The position numbers and the translations under genes were made by a program. A stretch of 64,000 nucleotides of DNA, from positions 1 to 64,000 of the forward strand of contig BAAHQB010000397.1 in assembly GCA_054601695.1 (NCBI GenBank). Reading direction: 5' to 3'. The DNA comes from Amorphochlora amoebiformis. Its lineage: Eukaryota > Cercozoa > Chlorarachniophyceae. Position 1 is the first letter of the stretch. Each line of letters opens with the position of its first letter. The notes under the pieces were generated by a model that made no database searches, had not been told where the DNA came from, and saw nothing but the letters and a program-made list of their open reading frames with translations. Positions 13,645-46,439 of the stretch are shown one piece after another.

Positions 13645-13711
13645 ATGCATATATTTGTATATATATATAAATAAATATATATATATATATATATAATAAA
13701 ATATACATGAT

Positions 13712-13766
<55 letters not shown>

Positions 13767-13805
13767 TATGTATATATATATGTGTATTTATATAAACATA
13801 TATGA

Positions 13806-14046
13806 GAAAAAGAGTGTAACAGAGAAAAATTAGGCAGGGAAGATGAGATAGGAAGAGAGAGTGCAGATTGACAGAGAGATTGAGAGTCGAAGAGAGAGAT
13901 TGAGAGAGAGAGAGAGAGAGAGAAAGAAAGAGAGAGAAAGAGTGTAAGAGAGAAGGTTAGGCAGGGAGGATGAGATAGGAAGAGATTGTGCAGATGGACA
14001 GAGAGAAAGAGACTCGAAGAGAGAGAGGAGAGAGACAGTAGAGAGA

Positions 14047-14079
<33 letters not shown>

Positions 14080-14218
14080 AGAAAGAAAGAGAGAGAAAGA
14101 GTGTAAGAGAGGAAGGTTAGGCAGGGAAGGTGAGATAGGAAGAGAGAGTGCAGATTGACAGAGAGATTGAGAGTCAAAGAGAGAGAGGAGAGAGAGACAA
14201 GTAGAGAGAGAGAGAAAC

Positions 14219-14261
<43 letters not shown>

Positions 14262-14372
14262 AAGAGTGTAAGAGAGAAGGTTAGGCAGGGAGGATGAGAT
14301 AGGAAGAGAGTGTGCAGATGGACAGAGAGAAAGAGACTCGAAGAGAGAGGAGAGGGGGGAGAAAGAGTCAGG

Positions 14373-14405
<33 letters not shown>

Positions 14406-14410
14406 AGAGA
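13806..14410 (+). repeat. GA-rich minisatellite with alternating subunits
   Basis: Four units start at the GTGTAA phrase at 13814, 13942, 14101 and 14266. Units 1 and 3 share ATTGACAGAGAGATTGAGAG; units 2 and 4 share ATGGACAGAGAGAAAGAGAC. Each is padded with (GA)n. The Ser/Leu-rich frame on the other strand is a by-product. Confidence 0.88.
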
Positions 14411-14439
14411 GTAGGTGAAATGCTAGGTGGAGACAATGA

Positions 14440-14479
<40 letters not shown>

Positions 14480-14554
14480 ATATATATGTATGTATATATG
14501 TATGTATGTATGTATATATATATGTATGTATATATGTATGTACGTATGTATATA

Positions 14555-14648
<94 letters not shown>

Positions 14649-14755
14649 TGTATATATATATATATATATATAACCCATCCAGGTTGTAAGAGCATTTTGG
14701 ATATCGTTGCGAAGTAAAAAACAGAAGAAAATCCTATATATAATATATATACTAA

Positions 14756-14792
<37 letters not shown>

Positions 14793-14835
14793 AGTATACA
14801 TGTATAATTACTATGTACATATATGGTGGTATATA

Positions 14836-14867
<32 letters not shown>

Positions 14868-14868
14868 T

Positions 14869-14911
<43 letters not shown>

Positions 14912-14987
14912 TATACCCATAAAGTTATAGACGATTCGAATAAACCTCCCATTATGCACATACTCGTAAACCAATCGATCCTATCCG

Positions 14988-15745
14988 GGTTAGGTTAGGG
15001 TTAGGGTTAGGGTTAGGGTTAGGGTTAGGGTTAGGGTTAGGGTTAGGGTTAGGGTTAGGGTTAGGGTTAGGGTTAGGGTTAGGGTTAGGGTTAGGGTTAG
15101 GGTTAGGGGTAGGGTTAGGGTTACGGTTAGGGTTAGTGTTAGGGTTAGGGTAAAGGGTTAGGGTTAGGGTTAGGGTTAGGATTAGGGTTACAGACACGGT
15201 TAGGAGGACGGTTGGGATTAGGGTTACCGTTTGGATTGTCACGGTTATGATTAGGGGTACAGTTAGAATTAGGGTGAGGGTTAGGGTTAGGATTAAGATT
15301 ATTAGGGTTAGGGTTGCGATGAGAGTTAGATTAGAGTCCTGGAATTTGGTAGGTTACGATTAAGCAGGGTGGTTAGAATTAGGGTTAGTGTTAGGGTTAG
15401 GGTTAGGCTTAGGCTTAGGGTTAGACCTCTTCAAACTGTTTCGAGGAGGATACTTTTGGGGGCGGGGGACGCATGCTATTCAGAGCTGATGAGACTGGGA
15501 TTTGGGTTAGGATTAGAGTTAGGGTTAGGTTAGGGTTAGGGTTAGGGTTAGGGTTAGGGTTAGGGTTAGGGTTAAATTAGGGTTAGGGTTAGGATTAGGG
15601 GTTAGGGTTAAGTAGGTTTAGGATTAGGGTTAAGGTGTTTGGTTTAGGGCTAGTGTAAGGGCTAGGGTTAGAGTTTTGGCTAGGGTTAGAGACAGGGTTA
15701 AGGGTTATGTTGAATGGTAGTTATGTTAAGGTTAGGGTCAGGGAG
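14988..15745 (+). repeat. TTAGGG array, perfect at left and degenerate to the right
   Basis: About 19 consecutive TTAGGG units (14998-15110) decay into variants with unique islands, one of which (15427-15505) looks like an exon. Confidence 0.88.
15427..15505 (-). CDS. Possible exon in TTAGGG block, unidentified
   Basis: Between an acceptor (CTCATCAG) and a donor (GAAGAG|GTCTAA) the minus strand reads MRPPPPKVSSSKQFEE. This is a Pro/Ser-rich, linker-like peptide. The boundaries are approximate. Confidence 0.3.
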
Positions 15746-15829
15746 ATATACTTGTATCTATATTTTGAAAGGATATTATGATATATATATTATATATGTT
15801 TGTATATATGTATATATACATTAAATATA

Positions 15830-15860
<31 letters not shown>

Positions 15861-15899
15861 TTGTATGTACGTATATACAGATATATATTTATACACAAA

Positions 15900-16099
<200 letters not shown>

Positions 16100-16314
16100 T
16101 TGTGTGGATATATATATATATATATATATGTATACATATAATATATATATATATGATATATATAATATATATATATAAAAAATATTATATATTTATATAT
16201 TATAAATGTATTATATTCATAGGTACACATATATTAATATATATTTATATGTATTTATATATTAACATATATATATATATATATATTAAAATGTTTACAT
16301 ATATAATGATAATA

Positions 16315-16408
<94 letters not shown>

Positions 16409-16414
16409 AATATA

Positions 16415-16485
<71 letters not shown>

Positions 16486-16491
16486 TATATA

Positions 16492-16647
<156 letters not shown>

Positions 16648-16833
16648 TATATATATAATGTATATATTATGAATATGCATATATATATAAACATGTAATA
16701 TTACCACACGTGCATATATATATTTACATATGTACACACATACATATATATACATATACATATATATATATATATATATATTATATTATATATATGTATA
16801 TATATACATATTTATATATATACATATATGTAC

Positions 16834-16869
<36 letters not shown>

Positions 16870-16954
16870 ATATATATTAACCTTTTTTTCGGCGTTTCGC
16901 AAAAAATCTTACACTGATTGCCTGAATACATATATGTGTATATGTGCATGTGTG

Positions 16955-17025
<71 letters not shown>

Positions 17026-17154
17026 ATATGTATATATATATATATATATATATTGTATTTGTATGTATATGTATTATATTTATATAATTTATATATATAT
17101 ATAACATATAAATATATATACATATATATATATGTATATATATATATTTATATG

Positions 17155-17200
<46 letters not shown>

Positions 17201-17201
17201 C

Positions 17202-17292
<91 letters not shown>

Positions 17293-17312
17293 GATATATA
17301 TATATATATATG

Positions 17313-17421
<109 letters not shown>

Positions 17422-17459
17422 TATATATACATATATGGGTGTGTGTGTTTTTGTGTATG

Positions 17460-18046
17460 TATATGCACACTAATTGTTATCTATAAGGGTGGAGATACTC
17501 TTACAACATGAGTATTCATTAAGCTTTTCTGCACGCCGATCCACAAAACCGCCAAAAAATAAAACCACTCCATACCCCCCCGAATCATCTTCCCCCCCCC
17601 CCCCTGACACCCCCCTCCCACTCACCCAGTTCTCCTGACAACATGGTCAACCCAGCTGCGACGTGTCCTCAAAACCATTCATGAAAGGAAAACAAAAAAA
17701 AAGCAAACTCTCTCCCGCCACCTGTAGTCCAGGTGTCCCCTTCTTAAAATTGGAGGCACTCCAACCCTTTAATAGTCGAGAGGATACCCCTCTGCGATGA
17801 AGAAGGAGGGGGAGGGACAGCATCTGCGCAAGCCGCGGGGAAGATATGTGACGATGCACAATGTCACAGTAAAATAGTGTGATATGACGAGGAATCACGG
17901 TATTTGATACAGTTATCAAAATACGATATACTCACATATCCATATTTTGATATTCGAAGATTTCGGAACCCAAAATGATTTAAAAATTCGTAGTGATTCC
18001 CATAACTCCGGGGGTTCTAGTCGGTCTTTCCCCGCGCAGTTGGGTC
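17460..18046 (+). promoter_or_regulatory. Upstream region of the integrase-like gene with poly-C tracts
   Basis: This is a repeat-poor, mixed-composition stretch between (TA)n and the predicted ATG at 18047. It holds runs of C (17573-17602, 17609-17619) and a GTGAC/GTCAC inverted pair at 17848-17867. A minus-strand open frame (17647-17919) exists but has no family resemblance. I see no TATA box that could be told from the background. Confidence 0.35.
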
Positions 18047-23958
<5,912 letters not shown>

Positions 23959-24567
23959 GCGTACCTGCATTAATCATGCTCTGGATGAGCTAGATGAGTA
24001 GCAATCGTTATGAAGGACATTATAGTCATGTGACATATTGTAGATATTCTACAGCAGATACTAGAGATAGCTAGATAGTGTGCAACTCTAGAACTAGTAT
24101 GAACTAGATATGCATGTGTATGCACGGGACTATGGTGTCTAAGTGATGTGTCTACTAGTCTAGTGTCTAAGCTATTTCTAGTATGTCTGATCTGGGCCAT
24201 TGAATGCGTATCATTCATCTAGGTATCTCCAGCCTAGTAGCTACAGTATCTACTATACTCTAAATTACATGAAATTTTCTTTCAAAGTTTTTTTTTTTAA
24301 TTTGGATCATGTGATGTTGTAAATTATCTAGATTATGTGAGATACATCCTTGGAAATTTGATCTAGTTGATACCCATGCACTAGGCTAGTCAGATATAGT
24401 CAATTCGTAGACTGCATCTTTCGGATCCGAAGTATAGTCTAGATAGTCGTAGTCGTAGCCTACATCGCCGCAGAAAGCTTGGAAATCGTGTGCACTGTTA
24501 CGAGTCATTATCACCTTCCTTGGATTTTTTTTGGCTTTTTAGGTACATGTACTAGATGTAATATCTA

Positions 24568-24575
<8 letters not shown>
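23959..24575. other. CTAG-rich spacer between convergent genes
   Basis: Between the stop of the integrase-like gene and the 3' end of the cyclophilin gene the DNA has no (TA)n but very many CTAG, TCTAGA and ACTAG words. No coding potential was seen. It probably holds both 3' ends and polyadenylation signals. Confidence 0.6.
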
Positions 24576-24613
<38 letters not shown>

Positions 24614-24757
24614 ATATATATATGTGTGTATACATGCATATATATATATATATGTATATATGTGTATATGTATATATATGTATATATGTATAAAATGTAT
24701 CTCTAGATAAGGGAGCCAGAGTTTCCATGTATTATAAGATACATATATATATATTTG

Positions 24758-31869
<7,112 letters not shown>

Positions 31870-31905
31870 CTAATTATAGGAAATTATTCATATTTTGTGT
31901 TGTAC

Positions 31906-31942
<37 letters not shown>

Positions 31943-32363
31943 ATATATATATCATAGTAAAGTATCGCATTCCCTAACATACGACTTGAGATCTCCCAGG
32001 GCCATAATTCTAATTATAGGAAATTATTCATATTTTGTGTTGTACATATTATATATATTTATATATATATATATATATACATGTATATATATATCATAGT
32101 AAAGTATCGCATTCCCTAACATACGACTTGAGATCTCCCAGGGCCATAATTCTAATTATAGGAAATTATTCATATTTTGTGCTGTACATATTATGTGTAT
32201 GTGTGCATATACATACATATATGTATGTATATATATATATATGTGTATATGTATATGTATCATAGTAAAGTATCGCATTCCCTAACATACGACTTGAGAT
32301 CTCCCAGGGCCATAATTTTAATTATAGGAAATTATTCATATTTTGTGTTGTACATATTATATA

Positions 32364-32414
<51 letters not shown>

Positions 32415-32502
32415 CATAGTAAAGTATCGCATTCCCTGACATACGACTTGAGATCTCCGAGGGCCATAATTCTGTGTTATACATATTATACACACACACA
32501 CA

Positions 32503-32543
<41 letters not shown>

Positions 32544-32625
32544 TGTATAGTATCGCATTCCCTAACCTTCGACCTCAGGTCTCCCAGGGACATAATTCTA
32601 ATTATAGGTATATATATATATATAT

Positions 32626-32669
<44 letters not shown>

Positions 32670-32924
32670 ACATATACATATACACATATGCACATGTGTA
32701 AACACACATATACATGAACCTGCATACAAAATTACTTAATTTTTCAACAATACACAACACGAATATCTAACCCGATATTCATTCCATTTGCTCTCAGTTA
32801 CAGTAACGGCTTACTATGGTTTAGTAACGGCTTACTCTGAGTTACAGTAACGGCTTACTACTTATAGTAACGGCTAATATTAGAGTAAGAGTCCTAACAA
32901 TCTTACGATTAGACTGAGGGTCAG

Positions 32925-33125
32925 AGTTAGGGTTCTTAATCATCGGACTAGGTATTAATTAATGTTAGGGTTAGGTTAGGGTTAGGATCAGATTATTCAG
33001 CATGTAATAGTCCTAGGACCATTGACTCGGTTAGGGTAAGGGTTGGGGTTAGGGTTGGGTTAGGGTTAGAGTTAGGGTTAGGGTTAGAGTTAGGGTAAGG
33101 GTTAGAGTTAGGGTTAGGGTTGGGG
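32925..33125 (+). repeat. TTAGGG variants with an embedded dispersed unit
   Basis: Degenerate repeats flank one copy (about 32985-33032) of a unit that also occurs at 45.3, 45.5 and 52.2 kb. Confidence 0.75.
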
Positions 33126-33133
33126 CTAGAAAC

Positions 33134-33192
33134 CGTCTTTTCTTGGGTTCGATTCCGGTGACGCCTACAACAGTGTTGCTATCTCGGAATTC
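33134..33192 (-). CDS. Exon upstream of the cyclophilin gene
   Basis: The acceptor is ATATCAG and the donor GACG|GTTTCT. It holds 19 codons reading [18 protein letters not shown]. It lies between TTAGGG repeats and (TA)n and may join the exon at 33610-33651 (phase 0). The link to the cyclophilin exon at 31869 was not found. Confidence 0.42.
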
Positions 33193-33253
33193 CTGATATA
33201 TATATATATATATATATATAATGTATATATATATGTATAATATATGTACGTAG

Positions 33254-33288
<35 letters not shown>

Positions 33289-33302
33289 GTGTGTGTATGT
33301 AG

Positions 33303-33334
<32 letters not shown>

Positions 33335-33407
33335 TTATATATATATATATATATATAATATAGGAATATATATATATATATATACACACATATATTTATA
33401 TATTTAT

Positions 33408-33453
<46 letters not shown>

Positions 33454-33545
33454 GATTATTGTATTTATGTATTAAACATAATATACATATGTATATATTT
33501 TTACATGTTACATATATTATATATATATATATATATATATAATAA

Positions 33546-33576
<31 letters not shown>

Positions 33577-33609
33577 ACATATTATATATATAAATATATT
33601 GATATCTAC

Positions 33610-33651
33610 CACAAAGCTCGATGCCCCCAGAGATTTTGTCATTGAAAACAG
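33610..33651 (-). CDS. Small exon upstream of the cyclophilin gene
   Basis: The acceptor TATAG and the donor GTG|GTAGAT frame 14 codons ([14 protein letters not shown]), in phase 0 at both ends. The Ser/Ala/Met-rich, acid-free composition would suit a plastid transit peptide. The next exon downstream (33134-33192) also starts in phase 0. Linkage to the cyclophilin is inference. Confidence 0.38.
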
Positions 33652-33755
33652 CTATATATATATAAAAATATGTATATATATATATATATATATATTTGTT
33701 TTTTTACTACGTGCATACACAACACACACACACAGACATATGTATGTATGTATAC

Positions 33756-33799
<44 letters not shown>

Positions 33800-33835
33800 T
33801 GTATATATGTACACCATATATTGAATGCCTCTCTA

Positions 33836-34745
<910 letters not shown>

Positions 34746-34814
34746 AGTTTAAATATTTAGTCCTTGCCTTGCTTTGCAGATTGTCTAAAGCTGGGTTTTC
34801 GATGGGTAAAGCTG

Positions 34815-34902
<88 letters not shown>

Positions 34903-34905
34903 ATA

Positions 34906-34947
<42 letters not shown>

Positions 34948-35015
34948 CATATATATATATATATATATGCATACTATATATATAATATTTATACATATAA
35001 AGATTTATTTTCCTG

Positions 35016-35056
<41 letters not shown>

Positions 35057-35199
35057 GTATGTATGTATGTATGTATGTGTGTATATATACAATATATAGA
35101 AGTCTCATGAGTATATGTAACACACAGACACACACACATACATAGATACGCACACAGAGAGAGATATTATATATACACACATATAAAGACATTTAATAT

Positions 35200-35367
35200 A
35201 TGTACATACACATGCTACCTCGTCGAAGAATTTCCTTCGGATCGAATAGCTGTAAGAGTTACGGTTACAATTATTGCCCTAGCCTGGAAAACCTCCTCCT
35301 ATGCTACGGCAACCCAAATACATTCCCACACGATGGATATATGACATTTGCAGATGTACATATACAA
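35200..35367 (+). CDS. Possible exon, unidentified
   Basis: A balanced-composition frame includes RRRISFGSNSCKSYGYNYC and YMTFADVHIQ, then meets a strong donor (CAA|GTACGTAAG; the overlapping GTAAGC would also serve). The start is uncertain: an acceptor CGTCGAAG lies within the first 35 bases. Confidence 0.33.
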
Positions 35368-35541
35368 GTACGTAAGCGTATAGGTTCGTATGTTTACGTG
35401 AGATATGTGATATATATGCAATGCAACCGGATCGGCGGATAGAAGAGATACGTCTGAACGCGAGCGCCCGGAGTTTGCCTATGCCAAAGGGTTTCGATAG
35501 TGTGAATAATATATAAATAAGTACACGGACATAGATATGTT

Positions 35542-35572
<31 letters not shown>

Positions 35573-35664
35573 ATATATATATATATAGTATAATATATAT
35601 ATATAATATATATAATATATATATATATATATTTTATATATTTATATATATATAATAATATAAT

Positions 35665-35733
<69 letters not shown>

Positions 35734-35998
35734 TAAATACATATAAATGTCAAAACCTTAATCGCAATAAATTAGTGTACATTTGGATTAGCTGCACACT
35801 GGCCATGAGATTTATCGATCATCGGCATTAACACGTATGAGAGTGTGTGTTGGATTGTGTGATTGAGCATTTACATTTAGGTTTCCGGCACGTGAGAGTA
35901 TGTAGTATGTATACTAGACATGTAAGGTTTTAACAAAACTACATTTGCGGATCATGTTGCTTGGAATACAGAGGTTGTATGCGTGTGTGCGCCTCGCA

Positions 35999-36034
<36 letters not shown>

Positions 36035-36090
36035 GTATATATATATATATATATATACATATGTATATATGTGTGTATATATATATATAG

Positions 36091-36518
36091 AGGAGAGACA
36101 TACACACCATGCCGACTATGATGGCGATAGTGCTTACCGTCACCAAAGAAGCACAGTGACAAAAATGACACTGGTGTTGGCTACGAAAACAAGACGACAA
36201 TCACATATTACACGGCCAGTATGGAAGCTCCGACGAGAGGTCATACCCGAATGTGCGTATTTATACGGTCATACCATGTACCATATACATGCATTAGGTG
36301 CATGCAATTTAGCCACACATATTCATGTACATATTCTAGTTCATGTCCCCCTGCGGAAGCGATCACGATCTTCGCTATCAATGGGTCATTGGAAGCGAGG
36401 ATTTAAGAAGGGTGAGGAGTTGTTACCGAGTAAGCAGGAAGCGTGCGAAGGAGTATCGATGAGGCGAGAAGCCTCATGGCGTGATTTCCTGCCTCTCGAC
36501 GGCTGCATACACATATGA
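36091..36518 (+). CDS. Unidentified coding exon
   Basis: After an acceptor TATATAG a frame stays open for about 142 codons to TGA at 36516-36518, the longest non-repetitive open frame after integrase exon 8 and the LINE tail. It is His/Arg-rich at first (HHADYDGDSAYRHQRS) and later reads GHWKRGFKKGEELL. No domain was recognised. It may be a terminal exon, or read-through of one with a donor I could not place. Confidence 0.4.
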
Positions 36519-36787
36519 AAACATCAGGAGCGTACTCGAGGCGTAACTACCCCTCCCATCGGTACCCGATCTCGTTCCGGGCGACGGCACGTGCCTGTGA
36601 CGGACGGTATACCTTTCCTACCTGATTCGAGGCCTGCACGGGGCCTTGCGAGCCTACGGGGAAACAGAGTGATATTTGGATCCCTTCCTCCGGCAAGCTC
36701 CGCCGGCCTCAGAAATTGGGAAAAAAAGGCGGCAGGAGGGTATCGAGAAAGAGGAGGGAAGGGAGGGAAAGGCAATGATCGATCAAG

Positions 36788-36955
36788 AATAAAAGCCGAG
36801 GCGAAAGGGTACAAAATATCCTTCGGAACAAGTACAGATATGCCTCAAGGTTCGGAGTAAATTTATGGAAGGATATCGCCAATATTTTACGCAAAGAAGC
36901 ACTCACCTTTCAAAAGCGATGGCGTGCTCGAGCCGCGATAGTCAAGAAAGGCGAG
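36788..36955 (+). CDS. Helical basic exon, unidentified
   Basis: This frame reads NLWKDIANILRKEALTFQKR and ends at a consensus donor (GAG|GTGAGT). The sequence is rich in Lys, Arg, Trp and aromatics, like a small RNA-binding or organelle ribosomal protein, but I cannot assign it. The acceptor at 36787 is tentative. The other frames here are also partly open; this one has the best donor and composition. Confidence 0.4.
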
Positions 36956-37039
36956 GTGAGTGGCGAAAAGAGCAAAAGACGTGACCGCAATGGCCGTAAA
37001 CGCACGACGGGTACCCATTGTTGTCACCGGACTTTCGAG

Positions 37040-37225
37040 GGATATCGAAGGTATCCCCCCAACGTGATTTGTACATAAATCACACTATGACTCAGCGTGA
37101 TCTTCCACAAAGTCACAATGTTACTTGGTAAGACCTATTGATCTGTCACATATACACAGTGCGTGACATACATAAATGTTACACTCAGACACGTGTAGCA
37201 TGATCTCCTGGAATAAAACTGAAGA
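37040..37225 (+). promoter_or_regulatory. Likely promoter region of the CHCHD5-like gene
   Basis: This is a non-repetitive stretch just before the ATG. It contains TGTCAC at 37144-37149 and its inverse GTGACA at 37163-37168, plus an AGTCACAATG element at 37121. The same hexamers occur upstream of the integrase-like and LRR genes. It is inferred from position only. Confidence 0.32.
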
Positions 37226-40840
<3,615 letters not shown>

Positions 40841-41450
40841 GCGGCATATTACATGTGCTGTGATAGTAGGATTACTATCGTATTATTACTACGGCTATCT
40901 AAGTATTACTATCATGATCTAGACAGTATCATCACCATAGGTGTTACTAGTCTCAATTGTTAGAAAAATATGTACAGATGTATGTATTATCCTAGTGTGT
41001 GGATATATACTAGATATACATACTAGATGTGCATCTAATATATATCTAGATATCGTAAAGTTTACATATATATCTAGTATATCTAGATATATGTCTAGTA
41101 TATATATATATATATCTTACTGTCTAGACTGTATATCTAGAGCCTATGAGATATTATCTAGATAATATATCATGATATATCACATATCGGATATCATGAT
41201 ATATCTAAAGTATATCTCGATATATCTAGTTTATATCTAGCTAGATATACTCTAGATATGACACATCTACTTGATCTAGCTCGCTCTAGATACTCTCAGA
41301 CTATATATTTCATAGTATATATCTAGTATATCTAATATATACGAGATATATCTAGTATATAAATATAGATATATATATATGACTGGTATATACTAGATAT
41401 AATCTCTATATCATGATACATATATCCACAGTATATATATATCTAGATAA
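40841..41450. other. CTAG-rich spacer after the CHCHD5-like gene
   Basis: This is dense in TCTAGATAT, TCTAGTATA and CTAGATATA words. It lies between the CHCHD5-like stop (40840) and the minus-strand gene region starting near 41548, so it is again a convergent 3'-3' interval. Confidence 0.6.
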
Positions 41451-41475
41451 ATATATATATATATATATTTAGATA

Positions 41476-41508
<33 letters not shown>

Positions 41509-41559
41509 TTATATATATTTATATATATATATATATATGTACATAAGAGAGTTTGAACG

Positions 41560-43807
<2,248 letters not shown>

Positions 43808-43814
43808 CTTTGGG

Positions 43815-44095
43815 TTATTGTTAGGGTTAGGGTAGGGTTAGGGTTAGGGTTAGGGTTAGGGTTAGAGTTAGGGTTAGGGTTAGGGTTAGAGTTAGGGTTA
43901 GGGTTAGGATTAAGTTAGGGTTAGCGATAACTTAGGGTTAGGGTGAGGTTAGGATTAGGGTTAGGTTTACGGTTAGGGTTACGGTTAGGGTTACAGTTAG
44001 GGTTAGGATTAAAGATAGAGTTAGATTAGGCTTGTTAGGATTAGGGTTAGGGTTAGGGTTAGGGTTAGAGTTTGGGTAAATTAGAGTTTGAAGGT
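43815..44095 (+). repeat. TTAGGG array upstream of coiled-coil exon 43757-43807
   Basis: In gene sense (minus strand) it is CCCTAA and reaches to within about 10 bases of the acceptor TAACCCAAAG. Confidence 0.85.
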
Positions 44096-44151
44096 GGGAT
44101 ATATATATATATATCTATCTATAGATATATGTATATGTATATATAGATATG

Positions 44152-44207
<56 letters not shown>

Positions 44208-44436
44208 TCGCCTTACGCGTTGATTCGCTCCCTTGCGCTATCTAAGAATCCTATGTATATATATATATGTATATATATATATATTTCAATATGTATATAT
44301 ATATATATATTGTTCAATATGTATATATATATATATATATACATATGTATATAATATTATATATATATATGTATCTGGATAAATAATATATATATTATGT
44401 ATATATATATGTAAATAAATATATATATATATATAT

Positions 44437-44469
<33 letters not shown>

Positions 44470-44533
44470 GTATGTATGTATATATGTGCATTATATACAT
44501 ATATCTATATATATAAAAATATATATACATATG

Positions 44534-44587
<54 letters not shown>

Positions 44588-44616
44588 ATTATTATGCAAA
44601 TATAATATCCAAAACA

Positions 44617-44653
<37 letters not shown>

Positions 44654-44659
44654 GTATAA

Positions 44660-44800
44660 ACGAACCCACACACAAACATATCCCAACATAAAACACACTC
44701 CCATACAAAACATACACACACACACACACACAAACACACATACATAAACACACACACACACACATACACAAACACATACACACACACACACACACACACG

Positions 44801-44848
<48 letters not shown>

Positions 44849-44938
44849 GACACACACACACGTACACACACACATAAACACACTCCCATTCAAAACATAC
44901 ACACACGCACACGCCCAGACCCCCTCACACACAAACGC

Positions 44939-44969
<31 letters not shown>

Positions 44970-45002
44970 CACACACACGCACAAATACACAAACACACAC
45001 TC
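44660..45002 (+). repeat. (CA)n-rich block
   Basis: Long imperfect ACACAC runs with an internal duplicate phrase (CATAAACACACTCCCAT-like, near 44689 and 44872). The Cys/Val frames on the minus strand are repeat artefacts. Confidence 0.85.
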
Positions 45003-45016
45003 ACAAGATATTATAC

Positions 45017-45109
45017 CAGAAGGGTCGCTCAGCACGTCATCATTCGAAATTGTCTTTTTCGTTACCCCACCCCCTCTGTTAGAAGAACCGCCCTTCCTGT
45101 ATCCGTCAC
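45017..45109 (-). CDS. Gly/Lys/Ser-rich exon, unidentified
   Basis: The acceptor TACCTAG and the donor TCTG|GTATAA frame 30 codons including YRKGGSSNRGGGVTKKTISN, which look like a disordered linker. The intron on its upstream side is TTAGGG repeat. A copy of its 5' edge with the acceptor lies at about 45403-45427, upstream in transcript direction. Confidence 0.45.
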
Positions 45110-45120
45110 CTAGGTACCCC

Positions 45121-45715
45121 ATTAGGGTTAGGGTTAGGGTTAGGGTTAGGGTTAGGGTTAGGGTTAGGGTTAGGGTTAGATTGAGTCGATTAGGGTAGGG
45201 TTAGAGTTCGGGTTAGGGTTAGGGTTAGGATTAGGGTTAGGGTTAGGGTTAGGGGTTCGGGTTAGGGTTAGGATCAGATTATTCACGATGTATTAGTCCG
45301 AGGACCATTGACTCGATTAGGATTAGGGTTAGGGTTTGGGTTAGGGTTAGGATTAGGGTTAGGGTTATGGTAGCATTAGGATGAGCTTTGGGGTTAGGGT
45401 TCTGTATCCGTCACCCAGGTACCCCATTAGGGTTAGGGTTAGGGTTAGGGTTAGGGTTAGGGTTAGGATCAGATTATTCAGCATGTCTTAGTCCGAGGAC
45501 CATTGGCTCGATTAGGGTTTTTCGTTAGGGTTAGGGTTAGGGTTAGGGTTAGGGTTAGGGTTAGGGTTAGGCAATGACAGGATTAGGATGAGGCTTGGGG
45601 TTAGGGTTGCGATAAAGGATGGATATGGGTTAGGGTTAGGGTTAGGGTTAGGGTTGGGTTAGGGTTAGGGTTAGGGTTAGGGTTAAGGTTAGGGTTAGGG
45701 TTAGGGTTAGGGTTA
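45121..45715 (+). repeat. TTAGGG array with duplicated unique blocks
   Basis: Runs of up to about nine perfect units. A block starting CTGTATCCGTCACC recurs at 45097 and 45401; a block starting GGATCAGATTATTCA recurs at 45271 and 45466. Confidence 0.88.
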
Positions 45716-45750
45716 CCTTCGGTCTTATTTGTAGGAGGGAGCATAGGACG
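45706..45750 (-). CDS. Small exon candidate, unidentified
   Basis: The acceptor ATACATAG and the donor GAAG|GTAACCC bracket about 40 bases reading [11 protein letters not shown]. The donor runs straight into CCCTAA-strand repeat. Another frame is also open, so the reading is uncertain. Confidence 0.3.
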
Positions 45751-45781
45751 TCTATGTATAGAATTGCATATATATATATAA

Positions 45782-45822
<41 letters not shown>

Positions 45823-45868
45823 TATGTATATACGTATGTATGTGTATTTATGTATATATGTACATATA

Positions 45869-45923
<55 letters not shown>

Positions 45924-45962
45924 ATATAAATACACATATGTACCGTACATCCAAACACACAC

Positions 45963-46246
45963 ACATGCTCTTATCTTTTCAAACATGCTCTTATCTTTTC
46001 AAACATGCTCTTATCTTTTCAAACACGCTCTTATCTTTTCAAACATGCATTTGCCTTTTCATACATGCTCTTATCTTTTCAAACATGCTCTTATCTTTTC
46101 AAACATGCTCTTATCTTTTCAAACATGCTCTTATCTTTTCAAACATGCTCTTATCTTTTCAAACATGCTCTTATCTTTTCAAACATGCTCTTATCTTTTT
46201 AAACATGCTCTTATCTTTTCAAACATGCTCTTACCTTTTCAAACAC
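45963..46246 (+). repeat. 20-base tandem repeat, about fourteen units
   Basis: The unit ATGCTCTTATCTTTTCAAAC is nearly identical throughout; one unit (TGCATTTGCCTTTTCATAC type, about 46044) differs most. Because 20 is not a multiple of 3, all three forward frames stay open with a 20-residue period. Confidence 0.92.
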
Positions 46247-46439
46247 GCGCTTCTCGTATGTCTGATTTCAGGTAACTGAACTCTACACTCTACCTGATCA
46301 AGCATGTGATTAGATTAACTAGCTCTACTCTTAAAACTTAGATTTAGAGCTATGGTTAGAGCTAGGCTTAAAGCTAAGCTTAGAACTACGATTATTAAGG
46401 TTAGAGCTACGGTTAGAGCTAGGATTAGGGTTGAGATTT

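Noticed and set aside
13830-14801. 323-codon Ser/Leu-rich minus-strand frame
   Set aside because: It runs through the GA minisatellite and on into (TA)n. The repeat units explain it fully.
14988-15120. A true chromosome end
   Set aside because: Sequence with genes continues on both sides and the arrays occur in both orientations, so these are internal repeats.
17647-17919. Minus-strand 90-codon gene
   Set aside because: No family resemblance or splice support; it lies in the likely upstream region of the integrase-like gene with poly-C runs.
36591-36860. 90-codon plus-strand frame
   Set aside because: Another frame over the same interval has better coding character and ends at a consensus donor (36955); both cannot be right.
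44660-45004. Cys/Val-rich minus-strand frame resembling a cysteine-rich protein
   Set aside because: It is a translation of (CA)n; the cysteine spacing just follows the dinucleotide period.
45963-46275. Phe/Leu/Cys-rich periodic plus-strand frame
   Set aside because: The 20-base repeat keeps all three frames open and no start or splice context is specific to one.
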